The notes beneath the pieces were generated by a model. The model saw only the letters and a list, made by a program, of their open reading frames with translations, searched no databases and was not told where the DNA came from. A program made the position numbers and the translations under genes. 10,340 nt of DNA from HRBIN15 sp039630445 (GTDB lineage: Bacteria > Armatimonadota > Fimbriimonadia > Fimbriimonadales > GBS-DC): contig JBCNVA010000113.1 in NCBI GenBank assembly GCA_039630445.1, forward strand, positions 1-10,340, written 5' to 3'. Each line of letters opens with the position of its first letter. The first letter of the stretch is position 1. Below, piece after piece: positions 1-6,763 of this stretch.

Positions 1-396
1 CCGCGCATCCCCCTACCCCCCAATCGCGCCGTGTTTGAGCAGCTGGCGGCGCTGGGGCAGTCGCTGATGGCGTTGCACCTGCTGGAGCATCCCGACTTGC
101 AAATCCCGCTATGCAAATTCCCTGTGGCGGGCGACAACAAGGTGGAGCGCGTGCGCTACGACGGCGAGCGAGTGTGGATCAACGCGCAGCAGTACTTTGC
201 GCCCGTGCCAGAGGTGGTGTGGGCGTATCGGGTGGGTGGCTATGTGGTGTGCGAGAAGTGGCTTGCCGACCGCAAGGGGCGCGTGCTGAGCTTTGACGAG
301 GTACTAACTTACCAGCGCGTGGTGACTGCCCTTGCGCGCACGCTGGAGCTGCAGGCACAGGTGGATGCGGCGTGCAAGGAGGCGTGGGGATGGTGA
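1..396 (+). CDS. Type ISP restriction-modification enzyme, C-terminal fragment (5' end outside window)
   Basis: Frame 1 is open from base 1 and ends at TGA 394-396, giving 131 residues. The GTG at base 31 lies inside the gene: the codons before it read PRIPLPPNR, which continues naturally into the downstream helix. The residues VGGYVVCEKWLADRKGR and the following SFDEVLTYQRVV resemble the C-terminal region of type ISP (single-polypeptide, LlaBIII-like) restriction-modification enzymes, where it follows the methyltransferase and belongs to the target-recognition part. Such enzymes combine an ATP-dependent nuclease/translocase, an N6-adenine methyltransferase and a specificity domain in one long chain that cleaves unmodified foreign DNA. 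Only the tail is visible, so catalytic motifs cannot be judged. A standalone adenine methylase with the same tail is the main alternative. The gene converges on serA. Confidence 0.72.
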   Translation, partial: PRIPLPPNRAVFEQLAALGQSLMALHLLEHPDLQIPLCKFPVAGDNKVERVRYDGERVWINAQQYFAPVPEVVWAYRVGGYVVCEKWLADRKGRVLSFDEVLTYQRVVTALARTLELQAQVDAACKEAWGW

Positions 397-443
397 GGGA
401 TACAGGCTGTGTAGAGAGTGTTCGAGAAGTGCCTGCACTGGCT

Positions 444-459
444 GACGGCTAAAGCCGTT
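444..459. repeat. Short hairpin between convergent genes
   Basis: The 95-bp gap between the convergent ends of the methylase gene and serA contains ACGGC-TAAA-GCCGT (445-458), extendable by a G-T pair to 444-459. No run of T follows on either strand, so it is a poor intrinsic terminator. Short perfect stems like this are often one copy of a dispersed palindrome, but a second copy is not present in the window. Nothing else is recognisable in 397-491. Confidence 0.35.
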
Positions 460-491
460 CCTGCTCAATCTGCTGTCGCAGAGCGAAAGAT

Positions 492-2072
492 TCAGAAAAC
501 GACCACACGCGCGCTTTCTACGCCTTCCAGTTGGCGAATCTGCGCCAGTACCTCAGGGGGGATAGGGTCGTCCACCTGCAGCATCATCACGGCGCGTCCG
601 CCTACACACTCGCGCCCCACATGCATCCCCGCGATATTGATCTGGTGGCTGCCCAGCAGTGTGCCCACACGCCCGATAATGCCCGGACGGTCATGATGCT
701 CCGTCACCAGCAGGATGCCTTCGGGCTTGATATCCACGAACAGGTCATCCAGATGGGTGATGCGCAGGTCATAACGCCCGAACACCGTGCCTGTCAGTCG
801 CTGCTCGCCCTGCGCGGTGGTCACAACGGTTGTGATGGTGTCGGGGTAGAGTTCCGATTCGGCGCGGTGGCTCCATTCCAGTTTCAGCCCGCGCTGCTGG
901 GCAATCAGCGGCGCGTTCACCAGGTTCACGGGTGTGTCGGTGGTGTGGGCGAACAGCCCGACCAGGGCGGCGCGCGCCAGCATGTCCAGCGGCATGCCTT
1001 CCCAATCGCCCGAAAAGCGCACATGCAGACTTTCAACGGGTGCGCCCAGCAGTTGGGCGTGCAGGCGTCCCATGCGCTCCGCAAGCTGCAGATAGGGCTG
1101 AACGCGCTCCAGCTGCTCAGCCGGGATGGGCGGCAGGTTCACAGGGCTGCGCGGCACCCCCCCTGTCAGCACCGCCACAATCTGCTCCGCCACATCGAGG
1201 GCGACCTTCACCTGCGCCTCCTCTGTCGATGCGCCTAAGTGGGGCGTCAACACATTCTGGGGCTGATGCAGCACGCGCAGGTCAGCAGGTGGCGGCTCTT
1301 GCGGGAACACATCGAGCGCAGCCCCCGCCACATGCCCCGAATCGATCAGTTCCGCCAGCGCGTCCAGATCGATCAGCTCACCACGAGCGCAGTTGATAAT
1401 TCGCACACCGGGCTTCGTTCGTCTCAGGCGTTCCCGATTGAGCAGGTGATGCGTTTCGGGGGTGAGGGGCGCGTGTAGGCTGATGAAATCGCTACGGGCA
1501 AGCAGCTCCTCCAGGCTCACCGGCTCGGCACCTAACTGCTGAATGTGGGCGGCGGGCACGAAGGGGTCGTGCGCCAGCACATGCATGCCGAAGGCGCGGG
1601 CGCGTCGGGCGACCTCCCTGCCAATCTTACCGATACCGATGATGCCCAGCGTCTTTTTGTAGAGTTCCACGCCCAGAAACGCGCTGCGTTTCCATTCGCC
1701 CGCGCGGAGCGAGCGGTCGGCATGGGGCACTTTACGGGCAAGCGCGAGCAGCAGCGCGAAAGTCAATTCCGCCGCCGCAATCGTGTTGCCTTCCGGCGAG
1801 TTCACCACTACAATCCCGCGTCGGGTAGCCGCGTCCACATCGATGTTGTCCACGCCGACACCCGCCCTGCCGATGACCTTCAGGCGCGTGCCCGCCTCGA
1901 TCAGCGCGGCATCCACCTGCGTTTGCGAGCGCACCATCAGCGCGTCATAGTCGCCGATGACGGCAAGTAGCCGCTCGCGGCTGAGCGCAGGACAGTAGTC
2001 CACCTCACCTGCCTGCCGCAGGATGTTCAGCCCCTCTTCTGCGATCGGGTCGCTAACCAGAATGCGTGACAT
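492..2072 (-). CDS. serA: D-3-phosphoglycerate dehydrogenase, long (ACT-containing) form
   Basis: Oxidises 3-phosphoglycerate to 3-phosphohydroxypyruvate with NAD+, the first step of phosphorylated serine synthesis; cytosolic. Numbering from the GTG at 2075 (527 aa; 526 from ATG 2072): the N-terminal substrate domain carries GRAGVGVDNID (69-79) and NSPEGNT (92-98). The NAD-binding Rossmann fold has GIGKIG (147-152) with an acidic Asp170 after the second strand, fitting NAD. The catalytic triad of this family is visible as Arg231 (NCARGELID), Glu260 (DVFPQEP) and His279 (TPHLGAST). Residues ~310-450 match the extra ASB domain of long-form enzymes, and ~453-527 form an ACT domain (HDRPGIIGRVGTLL...NIAGMHVGR), which in relatives binds serine for feedback inhibition. 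Length is typical. Neither start has a clear Shine-Dalgarno sequence; a CATAAT box lies 6 nt before the GTG, suggesting a leaderless or near-leaderless mRNA. No serC or serB is adjacent. Confidence 0.96.
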   Translation of the reverse strand: MSRILVSDPIAEEGLNILRQAGEVDYCPALSRERLLAVIGDYDALMVRSQTQVDAALIEAGTRLKVIGRAGVGVDNIDVDAATRRGIVVVNSPEGNTIAAAELTFALLLALARKVPHADRSLRAGEWKRSAFLGVELYKKTLGIIGIGKIGREVARRARAFGMHVLAHDPFVPAAHIQQLGAEPVSLEELLARSDFISLHAPLTPETHHLLNRERLRRTKPGVRIINCARGELIDLDALAELIDSGHVAGAALDVFPQEPPPADLRVLHQPQNVLTPHLGASTEEAQVKVALDVAEQIVAVLTGGVPRSPVNLPPIPAEQLERVQPYLQLAERMGRLHAQLLGAPVESLHVRFSGDWEGMPLDMLARAALVGLFAHTTDTPVNLVNAPLIAQQRGLKLEWSHRAESELYPDTITTVVTTAQGEQRLTGTVFGRYDLRITHLDDLFVDIKPEGILLVTEHHDRPGIIGRVGTLLGSHQINIAGMHVGRECVGGRAVMMLQVDDPIPPEVLAQIRQLEGVESARVVVF

Positions 2073-2075
2073 CAC

Positions 2076-2118
2076 CCTAATATTATGGCAAATAGCAGTT
2101 ATCTGGTAAGATTCAGCT
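2076..2118. promoter_or_regulatory. Divergent, overlapping leaderless-type promoters for serA and the membrane-protein operon
   Basis: Only 43 bp separate the GTG at 2075 (minus) from the GTG at 2119 (plus). On the minus strand CATAAT (2087-2082) lies exactly 6 nt before the serA GTG and 9 nt before its ATG. On the plus strand TAAGAT (2107-2112) lies exactly 6 nt before the GTG at 2119. Neither gene has a purine-rich ribosome-binding site here, whereas other genes in the window (4077, 5345, 10208) do. A -10 box 6 nt from the start codon is the arrangement known for leaderless genes in Deinococcus-Thermus and Actinobacteria. At 17-bp spacing each promoter's -35 position would fall on the other's -10 box, and neither -35 resembles TTGACA. 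Inferred from sequence only. Confidence 0.5.
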
Positions 2119-4080
2119 GTGCGGTGGCTGGTGGGGTGCGCCCTTCTGCTGGGCTTGCTTGCGGCGGGTCAGGCGCGGGTGCTGGTGGTGGTCATCACAG
2201 GGGGCGACGAGATGTTCATCCGCAGCGCGTGGCTCCAGCGTGTGCTGCCGACGGGCGCTGCCGGATGGCTGGTGTCCACGCCACATCATTCCGCAGGCAA
2301 AGCGTGGAGTCCTGAGATGTCGTTGATTGACCTACACCTCACAGGCTCCGTAAAAGGGCGCGATGCGGAACAGGTTTTCCCTATGCCGCCCAATGCCCGC
2401 TCGATCTCTTTGCAACCTGATATGGACACGGCGTTTGGCGTACGCGCCCTGCCCGATGCGTTGCCTGCGGGCTGGCGTCGGGATATGCAGCGAGCGCGAT
2501 GGGTGGAAGTACGGCTTGGCGAGGTGGCGCGCGCCCTGCGCTATGCCGAGTTCTGCACGCCAGAGCAGGCAGAGCGTCTGTTGCGGCGCGCCTGGCACCA
2601 TATTGACCGCTGGCTGGCGTTCTTGATGGGGATGTACAACCCGCAGCGCGATCTGGTGATGGTGGTCGGCACTCCGCTGGAGGAGGGCAAGCCTTCAGCA
2701 GTCTGGTTGCGTGGCAAGGGCGTGGGCAGCGGCTGGCTGCGGGACGATTCGGTGCGCGTGCAGGGTGCCGGGCAGACCCTTTCGCTGCTGACCACGGTTC
2801 GCACCGCGCTGGGGCTGCCCATCTCGCCCGCATGGGGCGATCGCTTGCGCGGGGAAGGCACACCACCTACCGCCGCGATGCTGATGGCGCGTCGGGAGGC
2901 ATGGTTGGTGCGCCACTCGCTGTGGAAGGGCGCGTTCTGGATCCGCGCTGCGTGGATTGCACTAATGGGGCTGGGGCTATGGTGGACCTATCGGGCACGG
3001 CGAGCGCATCGGCAGCGGGCGGTGGTGCACCTGCGTATGGTGGGGCAGCCCTCTCGCTCGCCACGCGCCCCATCATCCTCTTCACCCGCCACCATGCGCC
3101 CTTTACCCTTCGCCCTCTTTGCTCCCGCCACATGGGGCGTGTGGGGAATCGCGTTGGGGGTTGCCAGCCTCTTTCCAGCAGTGTTGCCCGCCGCTGCCAT
3201 CTGGAGCGCACCGCTGATCGTGCTGCTCGGCACAGGCTTGCTCTTCTGGTTGGCGCGTGCGCTGGATGCACCGCTGGTTGGTCTGGGTGCCGTCGTAGGG
3301 CTGGGACTCATCGCGCTGGTGCTGGATACTCTCAGCGGAGGCGACTGGAACCGCCACGGGCTGTTCGGATACACGCTGCTGGGCGGCTACCGTTTCTATG
3401 GCGTGGGCAACCCGTATGCAGCCCTCGCGTTGAGCTGGGTGCTGATCCTCTGCGCCGTCTGGTTGCGCATCGAGGGATTACCTTTAGGGGCGCTTGCGCT
3501 ATTGGCGCTATTCACACTCTGGATGGGCTGGCAATCGGCGAATGTAGGCGCCACGCTGGCGACAGTGGGCACGCTGATGGTGTTCGGCGCGCCGTTGCTG
3601 AAAGACCAGCTACGCGGGCGACCGCGCCGAGTGCAAGCGACCTACGCTCTCGGTCTGGTGGGGGTGGCAGCGCTAAGCCTGATCTTGCTTTGGCTGAATA
3701 CACCACACTTGCGCAGCTTCCTGACAAGCACGCTCGGCACTGTCGAAACGCCCCCTACCTCCGATGAGTCGAACCTGCTGATTCGCAAGGTGCTGACCAA
3801 TCTGGGCGAGTCGCTACTTTCGCCCTGGGCACTGCTGCTGGTGGGGAGTGTACTGGCGATTCGATGGCTACCTCCAGCCGCATCGATAGCTGCGGTGCCG
3901 CGCGACTTACGCCGTGCCTGGCTGACAGCAGGAGTTCTTTGCTTTCTGCTGAACGATACGGGCGCACTGATGGCAGCCATCTTGGCGTTTCACTACTGGG
4001 CGCTGGCGTTTACCCGATGGCAGCAGGAGACAATACCCCCTGTACCGAATCGAGCGCATGCGATAGGAGGAGAACGATGA
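2119..4080 (+). CDS. Polytopic membrane protein with degenerate alkaline-phosphatase-like exported domain
   Basis: A 653-aa protein of unknown function, starting at GTG 2119 directly before a hydrophobic segment (2-18) ending in AGQAR that looks like a signal peptide or anchor. Residues ~20-265 appear to be an extracytoplasmic domain. RDLVMVVGTPLEEG (177-190), AVWLRGKGVGSG (194-205) and TLSLLTTVRTALGLP (220-234) follow the order of the C-terminal half of alkaline-phosphatase-superfamily folds, where DxAPTxLxLLGxP is usual. I do not see the metal-binding DHG-type motif or a clear nucleophile Ser/Thr, so it may be a pseudoenzyme. A helix at 273-291 is followed by a basic and Ser/Pro-rich linker (292-326) and roughly eight membrane segments (~333-355, 361-380, 385-403, 433-449, 453-472, 476-494, 508-526, 568-583), with a last one near 600-632. 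GGYRFYGVGNPYAAL (422-436) and LNDTGAL (611-617) resemble conserved motifs in uncharacterised envelope proteins of Firmicutes and Chloroflexi (recalled, not searched). Its stop overlaps the next gene. Confidence 0.7.
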   Translation: MRWLVGCALLLGLLAAGQARVLVVVITGGDEMFIRSAWLQRVLPTGAAGWLVSTPHHSAGKAWSPEMSLIDLHLTGSVKGRDAEQVFPMPPNARSISLQPDMDTAFGVRALPDALPAGWRRDMQRARWVEVRLGEVARALRYAEFCTPEQAERLLRRAWHHIDRWLAFLMGMYNPQRDLVMVVGTPLEEGKPSAVWLRGKGVGSGWLRDDSVRVQGAGQTLSLLTTVRTALGLPISPAWGDRLRGEGTPPTAAMLMARREAWLVRHSLWKGAFWIRAAWIALMGLGLWWTYRARRAHRQRAVVHLRMVGQPSRSPRAPSSSSPATMRPLPFALFAPATWGVWGIALGVASLFPAVLPAAAIWSAPLIVLLGTGLLFWLARALDAPLVGLGAVVGLGLIALVLDTLSGGDWNRHGLFGYTLLGGYRFYGVGNPYAALALSWVLILCAVWLRIEGLPLGALALLALFTLWMGWQSANVGATLATVGTLMVFGAPLLKDQLRGRPRRVQATYALGLVGVAALSLILLWLNTPHLRSFLTSTLGTVETPPTSDESNLLIRKVLTNLGESLLSPWALLLVGSVLAIRWLPPAASIAAVPRDLRRAWLTAGVLCFLLNDTGALMAAILAFHYWALAFTRWQQETIPPVPNRAHAIGGER

Positions 4081-5285
4081 AAAACTGGATTGGATGCCTG
4101 ATGATGGCGGTGTTACTAACGCTTGGCGTGGCAACGGTTCAGCAGGGGTCTGCTCCGCCCAAAGCTGAGCCGAAAGCAACTCAACCGAAGCCTGCTCAAC
4201 CGCAGCAACCGCAGAAGCCGGCGCAGCCAAAGCAACCGCAAAAGCCGGCTCCGCAAAAGCAGGCGCAGCCGAAACCGCCTCAGAAATTTGTTCCGCCCCA
4301 ATTGCCGCCCCTGCCCGACCCAAACAAGGTCGTCGCAACGGTGAACGGCGAACCGATTCGGGCAGGCGAGCTGATGCGTGCCGCCTATGACTGGTCAGGT
4401 GCCGAAATCATCGAGTACTTGATATTTATCCGTATCATCGAGCAGGAGGCGAAAAAGCAGAAAGTCAGCGTTAAGCCTGAAGAGGTGGAGGCACGCTACA
4501 AACAGCAGCTACAGGTGGCGGAGGCGAACATGCCACCGGGCATGAGTTTGGAGGATTTCCTGCGTCGCAATCGCTTCCCACCAAGCCGACTCTACACCCA
4601 CATTCGTACCCAGTTGCTGGCGGAAAAACTGGCGGAACGGCGCATCAACTATGATAACTTCATCGAATATAGCCAGATTATCATCCGCATTCCGGGCAAC
4701 AATCCTGAGGAACAGGAGCAGAACGCCCCCACTGCTGAAGCCAAAGCGCGGGAAGCCTATCAGAAAATCAGCGAGGGGCTGGATTTTGCTGAGGCGGCGA
4801 AGCAATACTCGGAAGACCCCTTCACCAAAGACCGCGGTGGCAAGTTGAACTGGCAATATAAGCGGTTCATCGCGGGCGACATCCTGCAGCAGTTGGAGAA
4901 GCTCAAACCGGGGCAGGTGTCGGAGCCGTTCCGCACGATGGGTGGCTACATGATTGTGCGGCTGGAGCGCACCGGCTCGCAAGCGAAGGGCGAAGACCGA
5001 GAGCAGATAAGGCAGCAGGCGCTGCAAATCGAGCTGAACGACTTCATTCGCCAGCTGCAGAGCCAAGCGAAAATCACCAACACCATCGTGAAACCCCTCA
5101 CGCCGGAGCAGATGATGGGCGGTGGACCGGCTCGCCCAGCGCCGCGCACGCCCGCTGCTCGCCCGCCTCAACCACCACGCCAGCCACCACAGCAACCCCG
5201 ACCCCAGCAACCCGAATCGCCGCAGCAACCTCAGCCAGAAAAGAAACCTGAGCAACCACCCGCTCAGCCCGAACCGAAACCCTAA
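4077..5285 (+). CDS. Exported parvulin-like (PpiC/SurA-type) protein with Pro/Gln-rich tails, probably non-catalytic
   Basis: A 402-aa protein. The start ATG 4077 overlaps the upstream stop (ATGA) and has AGGAGG at 4065-4070, 6 nt before it; reading-frame extension further upstream lies inside the previous gene. Residues 1-26 are a signal peptide (MKNWIGCLMMAVLLTLGVA). A Pro/Gln/Lys-rich linker (27-80) is followed by an N-terminal chaperone-type region (84-190) opening with VATVNGEPIRAGEL, as in SurA and PrsA. The parvulin domain covers ~198-298 (FAEAAKQYSEDP, RGGKLNW, LKPGQVSEPF, GGYMIVRLE). The two histidines usual in parvulins are missing: strand one reads YSQIIIRI where SHIL is expected, and GGYMIVRL replaces GYHIIK. 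It therefore may be a folding chaperone without proline isomerase activity. A second Pro/Gln-rich tail (350-402), possibly cell-wall spanning, closes the protein. Its translation is coupled to the membrane protein before it, suggesting a joint envelope role. Confidence 0.85.
   Translation: MKNWIGCLMMAVLLTLGVATVQQGSAPPKAEPKATQPKPAQPQQPQKPAQPKQPQKPAPQKQAQPKPPQKFVPPQLPPLPDPNKVVATVNGEPIRAGELMRAAYDWSGAEIIEYLIFIRIIEQEAKKQKVSVKPEEVEARYKQQLQVAEANMPPGMSLEDFLRRNRFPPSRLYTHIRTQLLAEKLAERRINYDNFIEYSQIIIRIPGNNPEEQEQNAPTAEAKAREAYQKISEGLDFAEAAKQYSEDPFTKDRGGKLNWQYKRFIAGDILQQLEKLKPGQVSEPFRTMGGYMIVRLERTGSQAKGEDREQIRQQALQIELNDFIRQLQSQAKITNTIVKPLTPEQMMGGGPARPAPRTPAARPPQPPRQPPQQPRPQQPESPQQPQPEKKPEQPPAQPEPKP
4205..4258 (+). 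repeat. 27-bp tandem repeat (two copies) coding the Pro/Gln/Lys linker
   Basis: Copies at 4205-4231 and 4232-4258 match at 23 of 27 bases, both beginning GCAACCGCA and containing AAGCCGGC. They encode the QPQKPA-type repeats of the parvulin-like protein's N-terminal linker. More diverged Pro/Gln codon runs flank them (4170-4204 and 4259-4290). The repeat is in frame (9 codons), so copy number could change without breaking the gene, which would vary linker length. Confidence 0.6.
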
Positions 5286-5293
5286 TGCGCAAC

Positions 5294-5320
5294 GGGGTCA
5301 GACCCATCTGGTCTGACCCC
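5294..5320. repeat. Perfect 11-bp hairpin, REP-like element
   Basis: GGGGTCAGACC (5294-5304), loop CATCT, GGTCTGACCCC (5310-5320): a perfect 11-bp stem 8 nt after the parvulin-like gene's stop. Only TCTGAAA follows, so there is no U-tract for efficient intrinsic termination. The GGGGTCAGACC core resembles REP-type palindromes that occur in many copies in other bacteria together with RAYT (REP-associated tyrosine transposase) genes; this is from memory and no second copy lies in the window. It may stabilise the upstream mRNA end or attenuate readthrough into the oxidoreductase gene, whose ribosome-binding site begins 8 nt later. Confidence 0.75.
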
Positions 5321-5344
5321 TCTGAAAGAGGAGGTGAGTCCCTA

Positions 5345-6511
5345 ATGGCAAGACGCAAGCTGAATGTGGCACTGATTGGCTATCAGTTCATGGGCAAGGC
5401 GCACAGCAACGCCTACCGCCAAGTCGTGCGCTTCTTCCCGGAGCTGGAGATTGAGCCTGTGTTGAAGGTTATCTGTGGGCGAAATGAAGAGCGTGTGCGC
5501 GCCGCCGCCGAAAAGTACGGCTTCGAAGAGTACGATACTGACTGGCGGCGTGTGGTCGCCCGCGATGATATTGACCTCGTGGATGTCTCCACACCGGGCA
5601 ACCTGCACGCGCCCATCTCCATCGAAGCCGCGCGGCACGGCAAAATCGTGCTATGCGAAAAGCCGCTGGCGAACAGCCTGCAGGAGGCGCGTGAGATGGT
5701 GCAAGCCGTCGAGCAGCACGGCGTCAAGCACGGCATCTTCTTCAACTCCCGCAAGGCGCCTGCTGTGAGCTTCGCCAAACGGCTCATCGAGGAGGGCGTG
5801 CTCGGCACCATCTATCACTTCCGTGGTACCTACCTGCAGGACTGGATTGTGGACCCGAACTTCCCATTGGTGTGGCGCCTGCGCAAGGAGATTGCTGGCT
5901 CTGGCGTGCACGGCGACCTGAACGCACACATTATTGACCTCGCTCGCTGGCTCGTGGGCGAAATCACCGAAGTGTGCGGCATGATGACCACCTTCATCAA
6001 GCAGCGTCCGCTGCTGCGCGAGGTGGATGACCGCCTGGGAGGTCAGGCAAGCACCGAGATGGGCGAGGTCACCGTGGACGACGCGGCTGCTTTCCTCGCG
6101 CGGTTCGAAAACGGCGCCATCGGCACCTTCGAAGCGACCCGCTTCGCGCTCGGACGCAAAAACTACAACCGATTCGAAATCAACGGCTCCAAAGGCAGCC
6201 TCGTGTTCAATCTGGAGCGGATGAACGAACTGGAACTCTATCTGGAGACCGATCCACCGGGCACGCGCGGCTTCCGCGCCATTCAAGTCACGGAGGGCGT
6301 CCATCCCTACATCAGCGCGTGGTGGCCTCCAGGGCACATTATCGGCTATGAGCATACCTTCACCCATCTGGTGCGCGACGCGCTGGAAGCCATCAGCAAG
6401 AACGAGCTGCCCTCGCCAAACTTCTACGACGGCTTGAAGTGTCAGGCGGTGCTGGAAGCGGTTGAGATTTCGGCGAACGAGCGTCGCTGGGTCGAAGTGC
6501 CGCGTTCCTAA
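5345..6511 (+). CDS. Gfo/Idh/MocA family NAD(P)-dependent oxidoreductase
   Basis: A 388-aa cytosolic sugar or polyol dehydrogenase-type enzyme; the substrate cannot be told from sequence. The start ATG 5345 is chosen because AGGAGGTGA (5329-5337) lies 7 nt before it; the in-frame ATG at 5285 would place the REP-like hairpin inside the protein. The Rossmann domain begins LNVALIGYQFMGKAH (6-20), with the dinucleotide loop at GYQFMG. The family signature CEKPLA is at 104-109 with catalytic-type Lys106. The C-terminal substrate domain has GDLNAHIIDLARW (190-202), giving the usual Asp191, His195 and Asp198. The segment around QDWIVDPNFPLVWR (165-178) is shared with a large group of generically annotated dehydrogenases. 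Length is typical. A 7-bp hairpin (6500-6516) spans the stop codon; no T-run follows it. It may be transcribed from the operon upstream or separately; the hairpin at 5294 lies between. Confidence 0.93.
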   Translation: MARRKLNVALIGYQFMGKAHSNAYRQVVRFFPELEIEPVLKVICGRNEERVRAAAEKYGFEEYDTDWRRVVARDDIDLVDVSTPGNLHAPISIEAARHGKIVLCEKPLANSLQEAREMVQAVEQHGVKHGIFFNSRKAPAVSFAKRLIEEGVLGTIYHFRGTYLQDWIVDPNFPLVWRLRKEIAGSGVHGDLNAHIIDLARWLVGEITEVCGMMTTFIKQRPLLREVDDRLGGQASTEMGEVTVDDAAAFLARFENGAIGTFEATRFALGRKNYNRFEINGSKGSLVFNLERMNELELYLETDPPGTRGFRAIQVTEGVHPYISAWWPPGHIIGYEHTFTHLVRDALEAISKNELPSPNFYDGLKCQAVLEAVEISANERRWVEVPRS

Positions 6512-6562
6512 CGCGGGTGCCGCGCGCTGGGCAGCAGGTAGGGGGTTCATACCGAGCCTTAT

Positions 6563-6705
6563 ACTAACCCAACTCGCCACCTATCCGAGATTCCTCGCCT
6601 TCGGCTCGGAATGACAAGCCCCTTGCCACATAAAAAGTCTTGTCATTCCGAGCGGAGCGAGGAATCTCACTTGCTCAAAGACAACAGGTAGCAACTTGGG
6701 TTAAG
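6563..6705. mobile_element. Nested inverted-repeat element, MITE-like
   Basis: Two pairs of arms fold this noncoding stretch. The inner arms are 6587-6618 and 6639-6668: GAGATTCCTCG at one end and CTCGGAATGACAAG at the other match exactly, with a small substitution/indel difference in the middle. The outer arms are 6563-6582 (ACTAACCCAACTCGCCACCT) and 6686-6706, whose complement reads ACTTAACCCAAG then TTGCTACCT. TTAT occurs directly outside both ends (6559-6562 and 6706-6709), a possible 4-bp target duplication, though one this short is weak evidence. The inner motif (CATTCCGAGC...GAGGAATCTC) resembles a dispersed palindrome I recall from many environmental genomes. No transposase is encoded. 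The remaining intergenic sequence, 6512-6562 and 6706-6763, contains only a possible TATATT box at 6742-6747 before the next gene. Confidence 0.6.
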
Positions 6706-6763
6706 TTATCCATTGCCGCAGGAAACTGCGCCCATGTGGGGTATATTCATAAGGGGGACGAAG

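Noticed and set aside
444..459. Terminator for serA or the methylase gene
   Set aside because: The stem is only 5-6 bp and no T-run follows on either strand.
531..1970. Long plus-strand open frames opposite serA (531-1238, 932-1396, 1239-1478, 1545-1970)
   Set aside because: They are shadows of the minus-strand serA gene, which has complete family motifs; their proteins are Arg/His/Gln-rich and unlike any family.
2832..3767. 311-aa plus-strand frame inside the membrane-protein gene
   Set aside because: Arg/Gly/Ala-rich shadow with no membrane or domain pattern; the main frame encodes clear hydrophobic helices.
3864..4076. Upstream extension of the parvulin-like gene
   Set aside because: It lies inside the preceding gene, and the ATG at 4077 has a good ribosome-binding site and opens a signal peptide.
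6500..6516. Terminator for the oxidoreductase gene
   Set aside because: The 7-bp CCGCGTT/AACGCGG stem spans the stop codon and is followed by GTGCCGCG, not T's.
5651..6580. 309-aa minus-strand frame opposite the Gfo/Idh gene
   Set aside because: The plus strand holds a complete, motif-bearing oxidoreductase; GC-rich coding DNA often leaves the opposite frame open.
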